This document shows, in pieces, positions 1 through 9,913 of a stretch of DNA of 64,000 nt. The notes under the pieces were generated by a model. That model was not told the DNA's origin. It worked only from the letters and a program-made list of their open reading frames with translations, and searched no databases. Source of the DNA: Chitinophagaceae bacterium (GTDB taxonomy: Bacteria > Bacteroidota > Bacteroidia > Chitinophagales > UBA10324); NCBI GenBank assembly GCA_016704325.1, contig JADJAG010000008.1, positions 372,001 through 436,000 of the forward strand. Direction: 5' to 3'. Each line of letters starts with the position of its first letter. Position 1 is the stretch's first letter. Position numbers and translations under genes: made by a program.

Positions 1-616
1 CAGTTTGATTCGCATAGTTATTTGAGTAGTAAGTAAACACTTCATCATTCACCACCTTAGGTGCGAAATACTCAAAGAGATAGACCATATTATTGTCATA
101 ATCTTTCAATGCAAGTATTCCTTCTTTTGCGGAAACCTGTAATGACCAGGATGGCGTAGTGCCCAATGCCCAGAAATCGTATGGTATGCATGTATTACGA
201 TAGTTTTTCTGTTCAAAGGTGAGTGTTTCATAAACAACCAATGCACTGTCAAAACCCTGCAATGCGGCAGGTTCCGGCGCTGCAACCACTTCTCCTCTCA
301 CTTCAGTATACACATACTCATATGGAAAAGCCGGGGAGTTCAGAAAAATAGTCTGATAAAGCTCATCCATTTGAAAAGTAGAATCAATTACATAATATTT
401 AACATCCGGACTTTCGCAACGTTTAAAGCTCTTCATTCGCTTGCCGGCTACAAACAAACCTCTGTATATTTTTCGATCTGCATCAATGGCTGGCAATGCG
501 GGAGATTGTTCCTCCGGAACAATGAAATTTTCCGGAATTCTTTTACCCTCCTGTCTGCACGAAAATAGTATCAACATACCAAACAACAAACAGGCAATTC
601 GCATACTGAGCATCAT
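1..616 (-). CDS. Lipoprotein with COG3650-like domain, 3' end cut by window edge
   Basis: An open frame reads leftward from ATG at 616 (alternatives 613 and 604) and has no stop before base 1, so about 205 residues are visible and the C-terminus is missing. The N-terminus is a lipoprotein signal: a hydrophobic run ending in LFSC, with Cys20 as the lipidation site, so the mature protein should sit on a membrane facing the periplasm or surface. Near residues 155-170 the stretch FWALGTTPSWSLQVS resembles the GTEPFW signature of COG3650-type proteins, a small envelope domain of unknown biochemistry. It is divergent from pepT with a 119-bp gap. Family assignment is moderate; the lipoprotein call is good. 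Confidence 0.7.
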   Translation of the reverse strand, partial: MMLSMRIACLLFGMLILFSCRQEGKRIPENFIVPEEQSPALPAIDADRKIYRGLFVAGKRMKSFKRCESPDVKYYVIDSTFQMDELYQTIFLNSPAFPYEYVYTEVRGEVVAAPEPAALQGFDSALVVYETLTFEQKNYRNTCIPYDFWALGTTPSWSLQVSAKEGILALKDYDNNMVYLFEYFAPKVVNDEVFTYYSNNYANQT

Positions 617-735
617 TTAAGTATTCAAGATACCAATTTCTCACTTCACAATCATAAATTCGCCGCCTTCAAATTCATTACTTTGTTTTCCTGTTAAGCT
701 GCCAACTTGTACATTTAACATCTAAAATCAATAGT

Positions 736-1986
736 ATGCAAGGATTACCCATTAAATATACTGTTACAGAACGGTTTCTTACCTATGTAAAAATTGATAC
801 CCAGTCAGACCCTGAATCCACGACTGCACCTACTACAGAAAAACAAAAAAATCTTTCCCGGTTGTTGGTCACAGAGTTACATGCTATGGGCATTACCGAT
901 GCTTTCCTGGATGACTATGGTCTTGTGTATGCCCTGATTCCGTCAAATACTCAAAAATCAGTTCCCACCATCTGCTTCTGCGCTCATGTAGACACCTCAC
1001 CCGATTGCAGTGGCGAAAATGTAAAACCGGTGATTCACAAGCAATATAATGGTCAGGATATTGTGTTGCCTAATGATGCTTCTGTCATAATCCGTATGTC
1101 AGATCATCCTGACCTCGCGAATCAGATCGGCAATGATATCATTACAGCAGATGGTACGACTTTGCTCGGAGCTGATAACAAATCAGGCGTGGCAGCAATT
1201 ATGGATGCTGCTCATTTCCTGATAAACCATCCTGAAGTAAAACATGGAGACATAAGATTGCTATTTACACCTGATGAAGAAGTAGGACATGGTGTTGATC
1301 ATGTAGATATGCAGAAACTCGGCGCGCAATATGGATATACGATTGATGGCGAAACGGTGGGTACGCTGGAGGATGAAACTTTCTCCGGAGACATGGTTAC
1401 CATAGTGGTGCATGGCGTTAGTGTGCATCCGGGATTTGCAATTGGGAAAATGGAAAGCGCCATTAAGATAGCCGCTGCCATAGTTGAGGCACTGCCAAAA
1501 GAAAACCTGTCGCCGGAAACTACTACTGATATGGAAGGATTTATACATCCGGTAAGTATTGGTGGTTTACTTGAACAGGCTACGATTAAACTTATCGTGC
1601 GGGATTTTGATACGGCAGGATTGCATACGAAAGAAGCGCTTCTTAAAAAGATTGTAACAGATGTGATGAAGGGTTATCCAAATTCTTCCTTCGAATTTAC
1701 GGTAACTGAGCAATACCGTAATATGAAAGTCGTATTGGATAAACACCCACAAGTTGCTGCCTATGCTTTAGAAGCCATATCGCGTGCGGGTCTGCAGGCT
1801 GAAAGAAGAAGTATCAGGGGTGGAACAGACGGATGCAGGCTGTCATTCATGGGATTGCCTTGTCCAAACCTTTTTGCCGGTGAACATGCTTTTCATTCCA
1901 AATCAGAGTGGGTATCTGTGCAGGATATGCAGAAAGCAGTAGACACTATCATACATCTTTCCATGATCTGGGAAGAAAAAAGTTAA
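736..1986 (+). CDS. pepT: Peptidase T (tripeptide aminopeptidase)
   Basis: This 416-residue cytosolic M20B metallopeptidase removes the N-terminal residue from tripeptides. Metal-site motifs are in order: HVD (His84, Asp86), the loop GADNKSG with bridging Asp147, the catalytic TPDEEVG pair Glu181/Glu182, then a later Asp at YTIDGE (204) and a final His in GEHAFHSKSEW near 389. The insert SVHPGFA near 230 belongs to the dimerisation lid. Length equals the usual PepT size. The protein starts at MQGLPIKYTV without a signal peptide. The next gene is another aminopeptidase, 52 bp downstream, so the two may be co-transcribed for peptide use. Confidence 0.95.
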   Translation: MQGLPIKYTVTERFLTYVKIDTQSDPESTTAPTTEKQKNLSRLLVTELHAMGITDAFLDDYGLVYALIPSNTQKSVPTICFCAHVDTSPDCSGENVKPVIHKQYNGQDIVLPNDASVIIRMSDHPDLANQIGNDIITADGTTLLGADNKSGVAAIMDAAHFLINHPEVKHGDIRLLFTPDEEVGHGVDHVDMQKLGAQYGYTIDGETVGTLEDETFSGDMVTIVVHGVSVHPGFAIGKMESAIKIAAAIVEALPKENLSPETTTDMEGFIHPVSIGGLLEQATIKLIVRDFDTAGLHTKEALLKKIVTDVMKGYPNSSFEFTVTEQYRNMKVVLDKHPQVAAYALEAISRAGLQAERRSIRGGTDGCRLSFMGLPCPNLFAGEHAFHSKSEWVSVQDMQKAVDTIIHLSMIWEEKS

Positions 1987-2038
1987 CCTTGCAGACATTC
2001 ATTCTTCAGTTGCACAATACATAAAGAGATCATCACTG

Positions 2039-3919
2039 ATGAACCTATTTCACTTGAAACAATTCTCGCTTTTCCTGGCTTGTATCATATTAAGCGTTTC
2101 CTGTTTTGCACAAACATCAACGAGTGATCCCCATTCCTATGCACAGCCTGATCGGGCGGTAGTCACTCATCTTGCATTAAACCTGACTGTCAATTTCCAG
2201 AAAAAGGTGTTAACCGGAAAAGCCTCCTGGAATATCAAGGTGAATCAAGATGCAGGTGAGATTGTCTTTGATACCCGTGACCTGGAGATCCGGAAAGTAA
2301 CATTAGGCGATCCGGAAAAGCTCACTACGTTCACTCTTGGCAAAAATGATGATTTCCTCGGCAAACCCCTAACCGTTAAGCTTTCTCCGGGTACCACCGT
2401 GGTGAATATATACTACACCACCTCCCCTGGTGCTGCAGCATTGCAATGGCTGACACCACAGCAAACAGGAGGCAAAATGCTTCCATTTCTTTTTACCCAA
2501 TCGCAAGCCATCCTGGCCCGCACCTGGATACCTTGCCAGGATGGACCGGGAATAAGGTTTACTTATGAAGCGGATGTAAAAGTGCCGCCTGCACTCCTTC
2601 CATTAATGAGTGCTTCAAATCCACAGGAAAAAAATAAAAGCGGAAAGTACCATTTCAATATGGCACAACCCATTCCTTCTTACTTGCTGGCATTGGCTGT
2701 GGGCGATATTGCCTTCCGGAAATTAAGTGAACATACCGGTGTATATGCTGAGCCGGCCATGCTGGAAAAAGTTGCCTGGGAGTTTGCCGATATACCTGCC
2801 ATGGTTGCAGCAGCTGAACGACTGTATGGACCATACAGATGGGACCGGTATGATGTGATCGTGCTGCCGCCCAGTTTTCCGTTTGGCGGAATGGAAAATC
2901 CCAGGTTGACCTTCGCAACACCAACCGTAATTGCAGGCGATCGTTCATTGGTAAGCCTGGTATCACATGAATTGGCTCACAGCTGGAGCGGCAACCTCGT
3001 GACGAATGCCACGTGGGATGATTTCTGGTTGAATGAAGGCTTCACTGTTTATTTTGAAAGAAGAATTGATGAACAACTTTATGGAAAAGAGTTCGCAGAT
3101 ATGGAATGGGTTCTGGGCAGACAAAGCCTGGCGGATGAATTGAACAGTTTCGGCGAAGATGACCGGGATACCTGGCTTAAGTTGGATTTATCCGGCCGCG
3201 ATCCTGATGATGGTATGACAGGCATTGCCTATGAAAAAGGCGCCTTGCTTTTACATTGCATTGAAGAACGGGTAGGCAGAGAAAAGCTGGATAGCTTTCT
3301 AAGGGAATATTTTTCCGTGAATGCATTTCAGAGTATGACCACAGCGTCTTTTGTGACCTACCTGGAGAATGAACTGGTAGCAACTAATCAGGCTGCATTC
3401 CAGGATTTTGATTACAAGCAATGGATTTACGGAGCGGGGATTCCTGAAAGCTGCCCGCCGATTATCTCCTCAAGATTCCTGTTGGTAGATTTACAAATCG
3501 CCGCATATAATGAAGGCAAACCATGCAGTGAGCTGCAAACCAAATACTGGGTTGCGCAGGAATGGATTCATTTTCTGTCAGGCATTCAGCAAAACCTTTC
3601 TTCAACCAGAATGAAAGAGCTCGACGATACTTTTGGTTTTACTAATTCGGGAAATAGTGAAATTGCCGTCCTGTGGTTTTTGATGGCTATTAATAATCAA
3701 TACACTGCTGCATATCCGCAAATGGAATCTTTTCTAAACAGTGTTGGCAGGAGAAAATTCATTATGCCATTGTACCAGGCACTGATGCAAACGGAAACCG
3801 GTAAACAAATGGCAATGGCCATCTATAAAAAATCAAGGCAAAATTATCATCCGGTTGCAACAGGTAGTGTGGATGAACTCCTGCAATGGAAAGAGCATGA
3901 TAAAAATTCGCCCTATTAA
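2039..3919 (+). CDS. Secreted M1 family zinc aminopeptidase (leukotriene A4 hydrolase-like)
   Basis: This 626-residue protein has a signal peptide ending at SCFAQ (about residue 25), so it acts in the periplasm or outside the cell. The M1 signature is complete: GGMEN exopeptidase motif at residues 283-287 and HELAH with zinc ligands His310, His314 and Glu333 (HEXXH-X18-E), with Glu311 as general base. The order of N-terminal beta domain, thermolysin-like domain and C-terminal helical domain, together with the length, fits the LTA4 hydrolase-like branch, which cleaves N-terminal residues from short peptides. It follows pepT by 52 bp on the same strand. Substrate preference cannot be read from the sequence. 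Confidence 0.9.
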   Translation: MNLFHLKQFSLFLACIILSVSCFAQTSTSDPHSYAQPDRAVVTHLALNLTVNFQKKVLTGKASWNIKVNQDAGEIVFDTRDLEIRKVTLGDPEKLTTFTLGKNDDFLGKPLTVKLSPGTTVVNIYYTTSPGAAALQWLTPQQTGGKMLPFLFTQSQAILARTWIPCQDGPGIRFTYEADVKVPPALLPLMSASNPQEKNKSGKYHFNMAQPIPSYLLALAVGDIAFRKLSEHTGVYAEPAMLEKVAWEFADIPAMVAAAERLYGPYRWDRYDVIVLPPSFPFGGMENPRLTFATPTVIAGDRSLVSLVSHELAHSWSGNLVTNATWDDFWLNEGFTVYFERRIDEQLYGKEFADMEWVLGRQSLADELNSFGEDDRDTWLKLDLSGRDPDDGMTGIAYEKGALLLHCIEERVGREKLDSFLREYFSVNAFQSMTTASFVTYLENELVATNQAAFQDFDYKQWIYGAGIPESCPPIISSRFLLVDLQIAAYNEGKPCSELQTKYWVAQEWIHFLSGIQQNLSSTRMKELDDTFGFTNSGNSEIAVLWFLMAINNQYTAAYPQMESFLNSVGRRKFIMPLYQALMQTETGKQMAMAIYKKSRQNYHPVATGSVDELLQWKEHDKNSPY

Positions 3920-4136
3920 CAATGAATCCGCTTATCAGGAATACAGGCTATCTATGATGCAATTCATTATCAATTCGTCTTTGACTGCTGGAAGGTAACT
4001 GAGTATTTTGAAGCTGAATACCACATACTTGCTGTTTTCAGGTAGAATCTATTGTAAACTGAATAGCATAACCTTGATAATTATCAGTGTTGTTTGATTG
4101 CAGTTGTTATAACTTTACAAAATAAAATGATCAATC

Positions 4137-4361
4137 ATGAGCAACCAAAATTCAAAGCTTATTTTCGCCCTGCTTGCAGGAGCAGCGGTTGGAGCAGCAA
4201 TCGGTTTCTATTTTGCATCTGATAATAAGGAAGAAATAGTGGAAGACCTGAAAACAATGGCAGGTAAAGTAAAAGAGGAAATGGAAGCTGACCTTGAAAA
4301 AGGAAAACAACTGGTGGATGAGCTCAAAGGCAAATTTAAAGACCTGGTGAACAAAGTTTAA
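4137..4361 (+). CDS. YtxH domain-containing small membrane protein
   Basis: This 74-residue protein has one N-terminal membrane segment (about residues 8-27) rich in Gly and Ala (LLAGAAVGAAIGFYFA). A highly charged amphipathic helix follows, dominated by Lys and Glu, likely coiled. This is the usual YtxH/Gly-zipper layout of general-stress envelope proteins. The biochemical role of the family is not known. It is first in a tight three-gene unit: the next start is 5 bp after its stop and the third 11 bp further on, so the three probably act together at the inner membrane. Confidence 0.85.
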   Translation: MSNQNSKLIFALLAGAAVGAAIGFYFASDNKEEIVEDLKTMAGKVKEEMEADLEKGKQLVDELKGKFKDLVNKV

Positions 4362-4366
4362 AGTGT

Positions 4367-4798
4367 ATGGCTGACTCCAAAGAGGAAAAAACTTTTCTCG
4401 CTCAACTACGCGATGCCGGTGCAGACTATTTTATGGCCAGGCTTCAACTCACCAAAGTACAGGCATTTGAAAAAATAGCCAGGATTACTTCTATTGTATT
4501 TTCACTCTTCATCATAGCATTGCTGGCTTGTTTTACAGTACTGTTTCTCGGTATGATGCTGGGATTTCTGATTGCGGAGCTCTTTGATTCCAATGCACTC
4601 GGATTTAGTGCTGTAGGCGTACTATTTGTATTGATGCTTACACTACTTATCGTAAAACGGGAATCCTTCCTTGAAAAACCTATAGCGGAGAAAATCATCA
4701 AAGAACTTTTTGAAGAAGAAGTAACAAATGAATTACAAGATGAAAATAATGGCACTGACCCGGATGATGAGGAGAAAGATGTTAAAAGTAAAGTATAA
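4367..4798 (+). CDS. Holin-superfamily III-like membrane protein
   Basis: This 143-residue protein has a short cytosolic N-terminus, two long hydrophobic segments (about 42-72 and 77-98) and an acidic C-terminal tail rich in Glu and Asp. Size, two-helix hairpin and position next to a YtxH gene match the chromosomal phage-holin-family / YqjE-like proteins that occur in stress-linked envelope operons. Despite the family name nothing phage-like is nearby, so a lytic role is unlikely. It is the second gene of the YtxH operon. Confidence 0.7.
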   Translation: MADSKEEKTFLAQLRDAGADYFMARLQLTKVQAFEKIARITSIVFSLFIIALLACFTVLFLGMMLGFLIAELFDSNALGFSAVGVLFVLMLTLLIVKRESFLEKPIAEKIIKELFEEEVTNELQDENNGTDPDDEEKDVKSKV

Positions 4799-4809
4799 CC
4801 TCAGGTTAC

Positions 4810-5175
4810 ATGAGCCAAAAGAAAAAAATTAAAGTTGTTGATTTTGAATCGTTGCAACTGGAAAAACAGCGGCTCAGAAAAATTTGCGATACCAGGAAAG
4901 CGGTACTGGATCAGAAACTGACTTTACTTAAAGATAACTATCCTGAAGTAGTCATTAAGACCATACTTCCTTTCAATGATGCTACCAACGAAATAATTTT
5001 TAAGAGCGCTAGCTGGATGCATGAAATATTTTCGGGCTTTTTAGCAAATAATCATTCTAAAACAGCACAATTTATTTCCGGCAAGGGATCGAGTGCGTTG
5101 CAGGCTATTCTGTTTTATGTTTTCGTTCGTATAGGAAAAAATATTCTCCACAAACTCAAAAAAGAAAACGAATAA
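4810..5175 (+). CDS. Conserved hypothetical protein, third gene of YtxH operon
   Basis: The product is 121 residues with no signal peptide. The first 50 residues are strongly basic and probably helical, with repeated Lys/Arg and Gln. A hydrophobic stretch near residues 92-108 (LQAILFYVFVRIGKNIL) could be a single membrane anchor close to the C-terminus. No family was recognised. The 11-bp gap to the upstream gene and shared direction argue that it is real and belongs to the same membrane-associated unit. It ends 32 bp from the convergent stop of the next gene. Confidence 0.65.
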   Translation: MSQKKKIKVVDFESLQLEKQRLRKICDTRKAVLDQKLTLLKDNYPEVVIKTILPFNDATNEIIFKSASWMHEIFSGFLANNHSKTAQFISGKGSSALQAILFYVFVRIGKNILHKLKKENE

Positions 5176-5207
5176 ATTTACTGCTACCCTGCTGTTTTCG
5201 TCGTGTA

Positions 5208-6629
5208 TTATTGCTTATTCAATTCCGTGTAGCTTCCCTGTTGGAGCCGGAAATAGGAAGGATTCAGCCAGGTATCTTCACGTATTTCATTCAACCGCAG
5301 CCTGAAAGTATGTGCATTCAAAAATGGCTGCACATCTCCTGCTTCGAGATCACTTTTGAGAGAAATGGTCACCGTTCTTTGTGGATTATTCAAAGATGAA
5401 AACAACAATGCTTCCATCGGAAAACTCCATTCATCCAATGCCGGATCACCGGGATAGTCCTCTCCTTTCACAAAAAACTTTGATCCAACCTGCTGTTGCG
5501 CCGTTGCAACAAATAAACGCACTTTTTCAATCCTGGATGCGTATCGTTCTGTATGTTGAACTATACCATATCCGCGAAACAGGATGATGCATATAAATGC
5601 AACCTCGAAAATTCTCTTATGGGGTGAGCAACTATAAACTTCTGTAAGAAACGGTAACATGCACATGGGTATCAGCACAAGGTACATGCGCTCAAAATAA
5701 TTTGAATGATGCCAGGGATTATTGTGTGTTGCATTGATCAGCAAAATATAACCTGTACAAAAAGTCAGCAGTATCGCAACCTGCCCAAACCTTCCCTTCT
5801 TCAAAAGCAAAGCGATCGTCAGTGTCAACATCACCATTGCTTCCGCATACACCGTGAATAAAAACCACAACAAAGATTTTAAATTTTCAAACGATTGAAA
5901 GTTTTCACCTAAGGTGGTGCCTATCCGTGAATAGGGATAACTGACCTTTCCAGTTTCATATTCAGAAAGAAAAAATATTTTACAAGCGCCCCAAATACAA
6001 AAGATCAGGAAAAAGAGTCCTGCCACCGGAATGGATATCCTCCCTGCTTTCAAAAAGTGGAGTATTGAAAAATAAAGAAATCCCACGATCATCAGCGGAT
6101 ATGAAAACAGCAGGGTAATGGCTGTAACACCCAACACTGTCAATTGCCATGTTGAATGATAAAATTCATGGCGTAACATCGTTGCAAATAAGATCAGCAA
6201 TACTGCACCGTACCAGACTTCATACATAGGCACGAAATAAAGGAAATAGACTCCGCACACACCTATCAGCAGCAATGCCCAGCCGGCTGCTTTATCCTTA
6301 AATACAAAAACACAAACAATAAAAATGAGAAGCAGATAAATAACCGGGTTAAGTGAATTCAACAACAGCACTGTTTCCAATGAAAGTTGTAATTGCACTC
6401 CTATCCAGGCCAGCAACTGAGATGCAATCAGGATAAAGCGCTGATGCTCTACCCAAAAATTCTCTGACTGTACTACATGAAAAAAATAATATGATCCATC
6501 CAGGAAAATTCGTTCCTGCCGAAACAAGATGGCTCCCGTTAAATACGCTGCAAAACAAAGGAAGGCAACAATGATAAAACGCCAACTGTGCACCAGGCAA
6601 ATGGTTTTATGAGAATGCCAAGATAACAA
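5208..6629 (-). CDS. Polytopic membrane protein, possibly GT-C type
   Basis: This 473-residue protein is almost entirely hydrophobic, with about ten or eleven predicted membrane helices. An extracytoplasmic loop after the first helix contains acidic residues (RQERIFLDGSYYF). A charged C-terminal region of about 100 residues ends in LRLQQGSYTELNKQ. The architecture resembles GT-C membrane glycosyltransferases or related uncharacterised proteins of the phylum, but no diagnostic motif was identified, so function is open. It stands alone, with a terminator just upstream separating it from the next minus-strand gene. Confidence 0.6.
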   Translation of the reverse strand: MLSWHSHKTICLVHSWRFIIVAFLCFAAYLTGAILFRQERIFLDGSYYFFHVVQSENFWVEHQRFILIASQLLAWIGVQLQLSLETVLLLNSLNPVIYLLLIFIVCVFVFKDKAAGWALLLIGVCGVYFLYFVPMYEVWYGAVLLILFATMLRHEFYHSTWQLTVLGVTAITLLFSYPLMIVGFLYFSILHFLKAGRISIPVAGLFFLIFCIWGACKIFFLSEYETGKVSYPYSRIGTTLGENFQSFENLKSLLWFLFTVYAEAMVMLTLTIALLLKKGRFGQVAILLTFCTGYILLINATHNNPWHHSNYFERMYLVLIPMCMLPFLTEVYSCSPHKRIFEVAFICIILFRGYGIVQHTERYASRIEKVRLFVATAQQQVGSKFFVKGEDYPGDPALDEWSFPMEALLFSSLNNPQRTVTISLKSDLEAGDVQPFLNAHTFRLRLNEIREDTWLNPSYFRLQQGSYTELNKQ

Positions 6630-6662
6630 TCTGAATAGTCAATCAATTATTCCCGTAATAAA

Positions 6663-6688
6663 AAACCATGACCGCTAAGCCATGGTTT
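6663..6688 (-). terminator. Rho-independent terminator of the gliding-type secreted protein gene
   Basis: Read on the minus strand, the perfect 8-bp arms AAACCATG and CATGGTTT enclose a 10-base loop and are followed directly by a T-run (TTTTTTATT). It lies 55 bp past the stop of the 1056-residue protein and 34 bp before the start of the membrane-protein gene, so it separates two transcripts on the same strand. Confidence 0.75.
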
Positions 6689-6742
6689 AAATCTTATCAT
6701 TTTGAATGGGTATTTATTCCCGGAAACGCTTCTACAAACACA

Positions 6743-9700
6743 TTATCGAATCAATGTTACATTCCCCTTCCTGGAATCAGATTTGCCATCGAGGTAGGTC
6801 ACATTAACCAGGTAGACATAAGCGCCGCTTTGCTCTTTCTTCCCGTTAAAATTTCCATCCCAGCCTTCATCCACATCACTGGTATAAAAAACCAGTTGCC
6901 CCCAGCGGTTAAACACTTTGCAATCGAACGTGGCTACGTTCAGGCTGTGTACCTGGAAGAAATCATTCAAGCCATCACCATTTGGTGTAAAAGCATTTGG
7001 AATGCCCAGCGTATTTGGTGCTGATTCTACAAAAACAGAATCAATAGTCTTACAGCCATTGGCATCCGTTATTTCCACAAAATACCATCCTGAACTCAGG
7101 TTAATTGCTGTTGATGTATACTGTGCAGAATCGCCTGTCCAGGTATAGCTATAAGGCTCCGTTCCGCCGAATGGAGTTGCTGTAGCTGTTCCATCATGGG
7201 CGAGGTAAAACGATTCGGGTGTTGTGGTAACTTCAACTGCTATAGCGGGAGGTTCGTCAATAGTAACCAGTGAGCTGTCTTTGCATCCATTGGCGTCGGT
7301 AACAACAACCGTATAGGTTCCGGGAGGCAATCCGGTAGCCGTGTCATTAGCCTGTGGTGGTGTTGAATTCCAAACGTATTGATATGGTGCTGTACCGCTG
7401 TCGGCTAATGCTATGGCAATACCATCATCGGCACTGAAACAAGTTATGCTCAATGCTTCGGCATCTGCCAATACTCCGGGAAGTACTTGTACGAGTGTAG
7501 TATCCGTCTTCTCGCATCCGAAGGTGGTAATCGCTGTGACGACATAAGTAGCATTCGTATCCACACCAATCACAGAAGTAGGATTAGTGGCACCTCCACT
7601 TCCTCCAACAATGCCCCACGTAACATCTGCGGCATTGCTTGTTGCATTCAAAATTACCATTGCACCCGGACAAACAGCAGTATCAGGTGGTGCAGTTACC
7701 TCCGGTAGCGGGTGCACATTAATTACTTTCTGACCGTTGGATTGCCCGCATTCATTCAAAGCAAACACGGTTACCGTAACACTGCCTGTTGAATCAAAAA
7801 CTACCGTGATTTCATTATTAGAAGTGTCAATAATATCTCCCCATGTGGTTGCCCATTCATAATACGTACCCGCATAAAAAGTCACTTTATAAGTAAGCGT
7901 ATCCCCCTCACATACACTCAGTGGCCCCGCTATTCCGGTAGCCGGCGTATTAATCACGTTCACATAGACGGTATCTGCCCAGGGTCCATAACAGCCATAA
8001 TTGTATTCCCTTACCGTAAACCAATAAGTGCCTGGAGCTACGTTATTCGGGAATCCAATAATAATTCCGCTTCCGGGCCAGAAGAATGGGTTACCATTAT
8101 TCAGATTCGGAGAATACCATTCATACTGTGATCCGGAATGATAGGGTGAAAAAAGCAATGTCAGGTAGTCACCCGCACAAATCAGTGTATCATCTGCTGT
8201 TAGCACAGGAGGAATTGTATCCTCATAACCAATTTGCAGGTGAACCAGCGAGCCATACTCCTGGCTGGAAGGGTTCACGTCAGTAGCTACAATACGCATG
8301 TAGTATACACCGTATCCGGGAGGGCCTAAGATTGGAATAAGGTCTAATAAACCGGGAATGGAAAGTGTAATGGTGGTGCTGGTGGTCGCATTCACTGAAC
8401 CAAGTGTACCGGTATTAATGATGGAATAGGTTGAAGCATCAAGTATCTGTACCTGGAACTGATTGGTTGGGCCATAGGTAGCACCGGGAGGCCAGGTATT
8501 AATATCAATATTCAATAAGGTATCTACGCCCACATTGTCGGTAATGCATACGGCAATATCCTGCATGTTATTGGTGGTAACATCGCATTGACGGATACAG
8601 AACGGTCCCCAAATGGAGCCAACTGCCACCGGATTTGTCGACCTCACTCTTACATAGTAATTACAACCCGGAGGGGTTACTGGCACTAAACCGGAAACAC
8701 TACCGGGAGGTGAACCAAGCGCCGGATCATACGTGTTTGGATCTGGTGAAGAACCAAGTACCTGCGGACTGGCAAAACTTCCGCTGGCATCCGATAATTC
8801 GGCCACATATTGATTACTGGCATTGAAAACGCCTGTAGAGTAGAATGGAACATCAATCACACTATGAACACAGAGTGTATCAGGACCATAAGTTACAGCA
8901 GGCTGCAGTGTAGTGATGACATTCGGACAATCTTCTATCTCAAAGCAGATGCTTGCTGTGCCTGTTATTTCAGGAGGTGGTGATGCCCTGTTGATACGTA
9001 CTTCATAACAACCTCCCGGCGGCGCTGTACTTGGTATATACACTCCTACTCCTCCGCTTGTTTGCCCGGAAAACACAGTGAATACACCCAACCCTGTGGG
9101 GTTAGAAAAACTACCGGCCGAATTCGACATTTCTACCTCGTAAGTTCCGGTACACATGGGTTGCGACAATTCAAAAAAGATAATCAGGATACCGCCCTGA
9201 CAAACCGGATCAGGACTTACACTGGTAATATCAATGGTAACCGGGTTATTCACGTCATCATAGGTACCTACAACAATAATATCGTCAATAGAAAAAGGCA
9301 CTGATTCCACGGCACCTGAATTGTTTACCCATCTGAATGCAAAACGAATGTCGACCTGGTTATTGAAAGCCGGGTCTGTCACTACTTCATACTTCCATTG
9401 AGAAGTGTTATTGTACTGTGCCTGCCCTGTTTGTATCCAGCTTGCACCGCCATCGAGGCTGTAGTATAACTGGCCATAATCGTTGCTATTGCCTTCAGCC
9501 AGATAAAAGAACGTAAACGTAACATCGGTAAGGCTCAAAGTACAAAAGCCCGTGTTCATGGCTGCCAGCCTATCTGATGCAGTTACCGGATCATAATTGG
9601 AATTAGAGGCCGTTGCGGTGTTATTAGCATCGTTAATATGCAGGTAATTGCTGTAAGGTGCGCCTGCAATAGTACCGCTAAAAGTTTGCGTTTCATCAGG

Positions 9701-9913
9701 TGTATCCGGGTAAAGTCCGTTGCCGCTGTAGCTATTGTTGATGATCCATTGGTTAGGGCCTGAGTTGCTTCCAATACCGGAACTATTGAGGGTAAATGCA
9801 GGAGCCCCTGTATTAAAGTCTTCGTAATACAACTGAATGGTTTGCTGAGCAATTGAGTTACTGATGACTGTCAAAACCAGCAATGAAAGAATTTGTAAAA
9901 ATTTTCTCAGCAT
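6743..9913 (-). CDS. Large secreted multidomain protein with gliding motility-associated (type B) T9SS C-terminal domain
   Basis: This 1056-residue protein begins with a signal peptide (cleavage near NSIAQQ, residue 22). A jelly-roll-like domain (about 25-215) ends in SIDDIIVVG, typical of MAM-like carbohydrate or adhesion modules. Several Ig/PKD-like modules with Cys pairs follow. Two SprB-type repeats lie near 815-965, each with a TDANGCK signature. The last 88 residues carry the CHU_C motif IPNAFTPNGDGLNDFF and the RWGQLVF strand, the signal for T9SS export and surface display. It is probably a cell-surface adhesin. It is monocistronic and ends at a clear terminator. Confidence 0.88.
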   Translation of the reverse strand: MLRKFLQILSLLVLTVISNSIAQQTIQLYYEDFNTGAPAFTLNSSGIGSNSGPNQWIINNSYSGNGLYPDTPDETQTFSGTIAGAPYSNYLHINDANNTATASNSNYDPVTASDRLAAMNTGFCTLSLTDVTFTFFYLAEGNSNDYGQLYYSLDGGASWIQTGQAQYNNTSQWKYEVVTDPAFNNQVDIRFAFRWVNNSGAVESVPFSIDDIIVVGTYDDVNNPVTIDITSVSPDPVCQGGILIIFFELSQPMCTGTYEVEMSNSAGSFSNPTGLGVFTVFSGQTSGGVGVYIPSTAPPGGCYEVRINRASPPPEITGTASICFEIEDCPNVITTLQPAVTYGPDTLCVHSVIDVPFYSTGVFNASNQYVAELSDASGSFASPQVLGSSPDPNTYDPALGSPPGSVSGLVPVTPPGCNYYVRVRSTNPVAVGSIWGPFCIRQCDVTTNNMQDIAVCITDNVGVDTLLNIDINTWPPGATYGPTNQFQVQILDASTYSIINTGTLGSVNATTSTTITLSIPGLLDLIPILGPPGYGVYYMRIVATDVNPSSQEYGSLVHLQIGYEDTIPPVLTADDTLICAGDYLTLLFSPYHSGSQYEWYSPNLNNGNPFFWPGSGIIIGFPNNVAPGTYWFTVREYNYGCYGPWADTVYVNVINTPATGIAGPLSVCEGDTLTYKVTFYAGTYYEWATTWGDIIDTSNNEITVVFDSTGSVTVTVFALNECGQSNGQKVINVHPLPEVTAPPDTAVCPGAMVILNATSNAADVTWGIVGGSGGATNPTSVIGVDTNATYVVTAITTFGCEKTDTTLVQVLPGVLADAEALSITCFSADDGIAIALADSGTAPYQYVWNSTPPQANDTATGLPPGTYTVVVTDANGCKDSSLVTIDEPPAIAVEVTTTPESFYLAHDGTATATPFGGTEPYSYTWTGDSAQYTSTAINLSSGWYFVEITDANGCKTIDSVFVESAPNTLGIPNAFTPNGDGLNDFFQVHSLNVATFDCKVFNRWGQLVFYTSDVDEGWDGNFNGKKEQSGAYVYLVNVTYLDGKSDSRKGNVTLIR

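Noticed and set aside
4367..4798. Possible prophage remnant suggested by the holin-family protein
   Set aside because: No lysozyme, integrase, capsid or tail gene is nearby and the gene sits in a YtxH operon, so it is a chromosomal envelope gene.
6668..7148. Overlapping plus-strand frames opposite the gliding-type protein
   Set aside because: They are antisense to a well-supported T9SS C-terminal domain and to its terminator.
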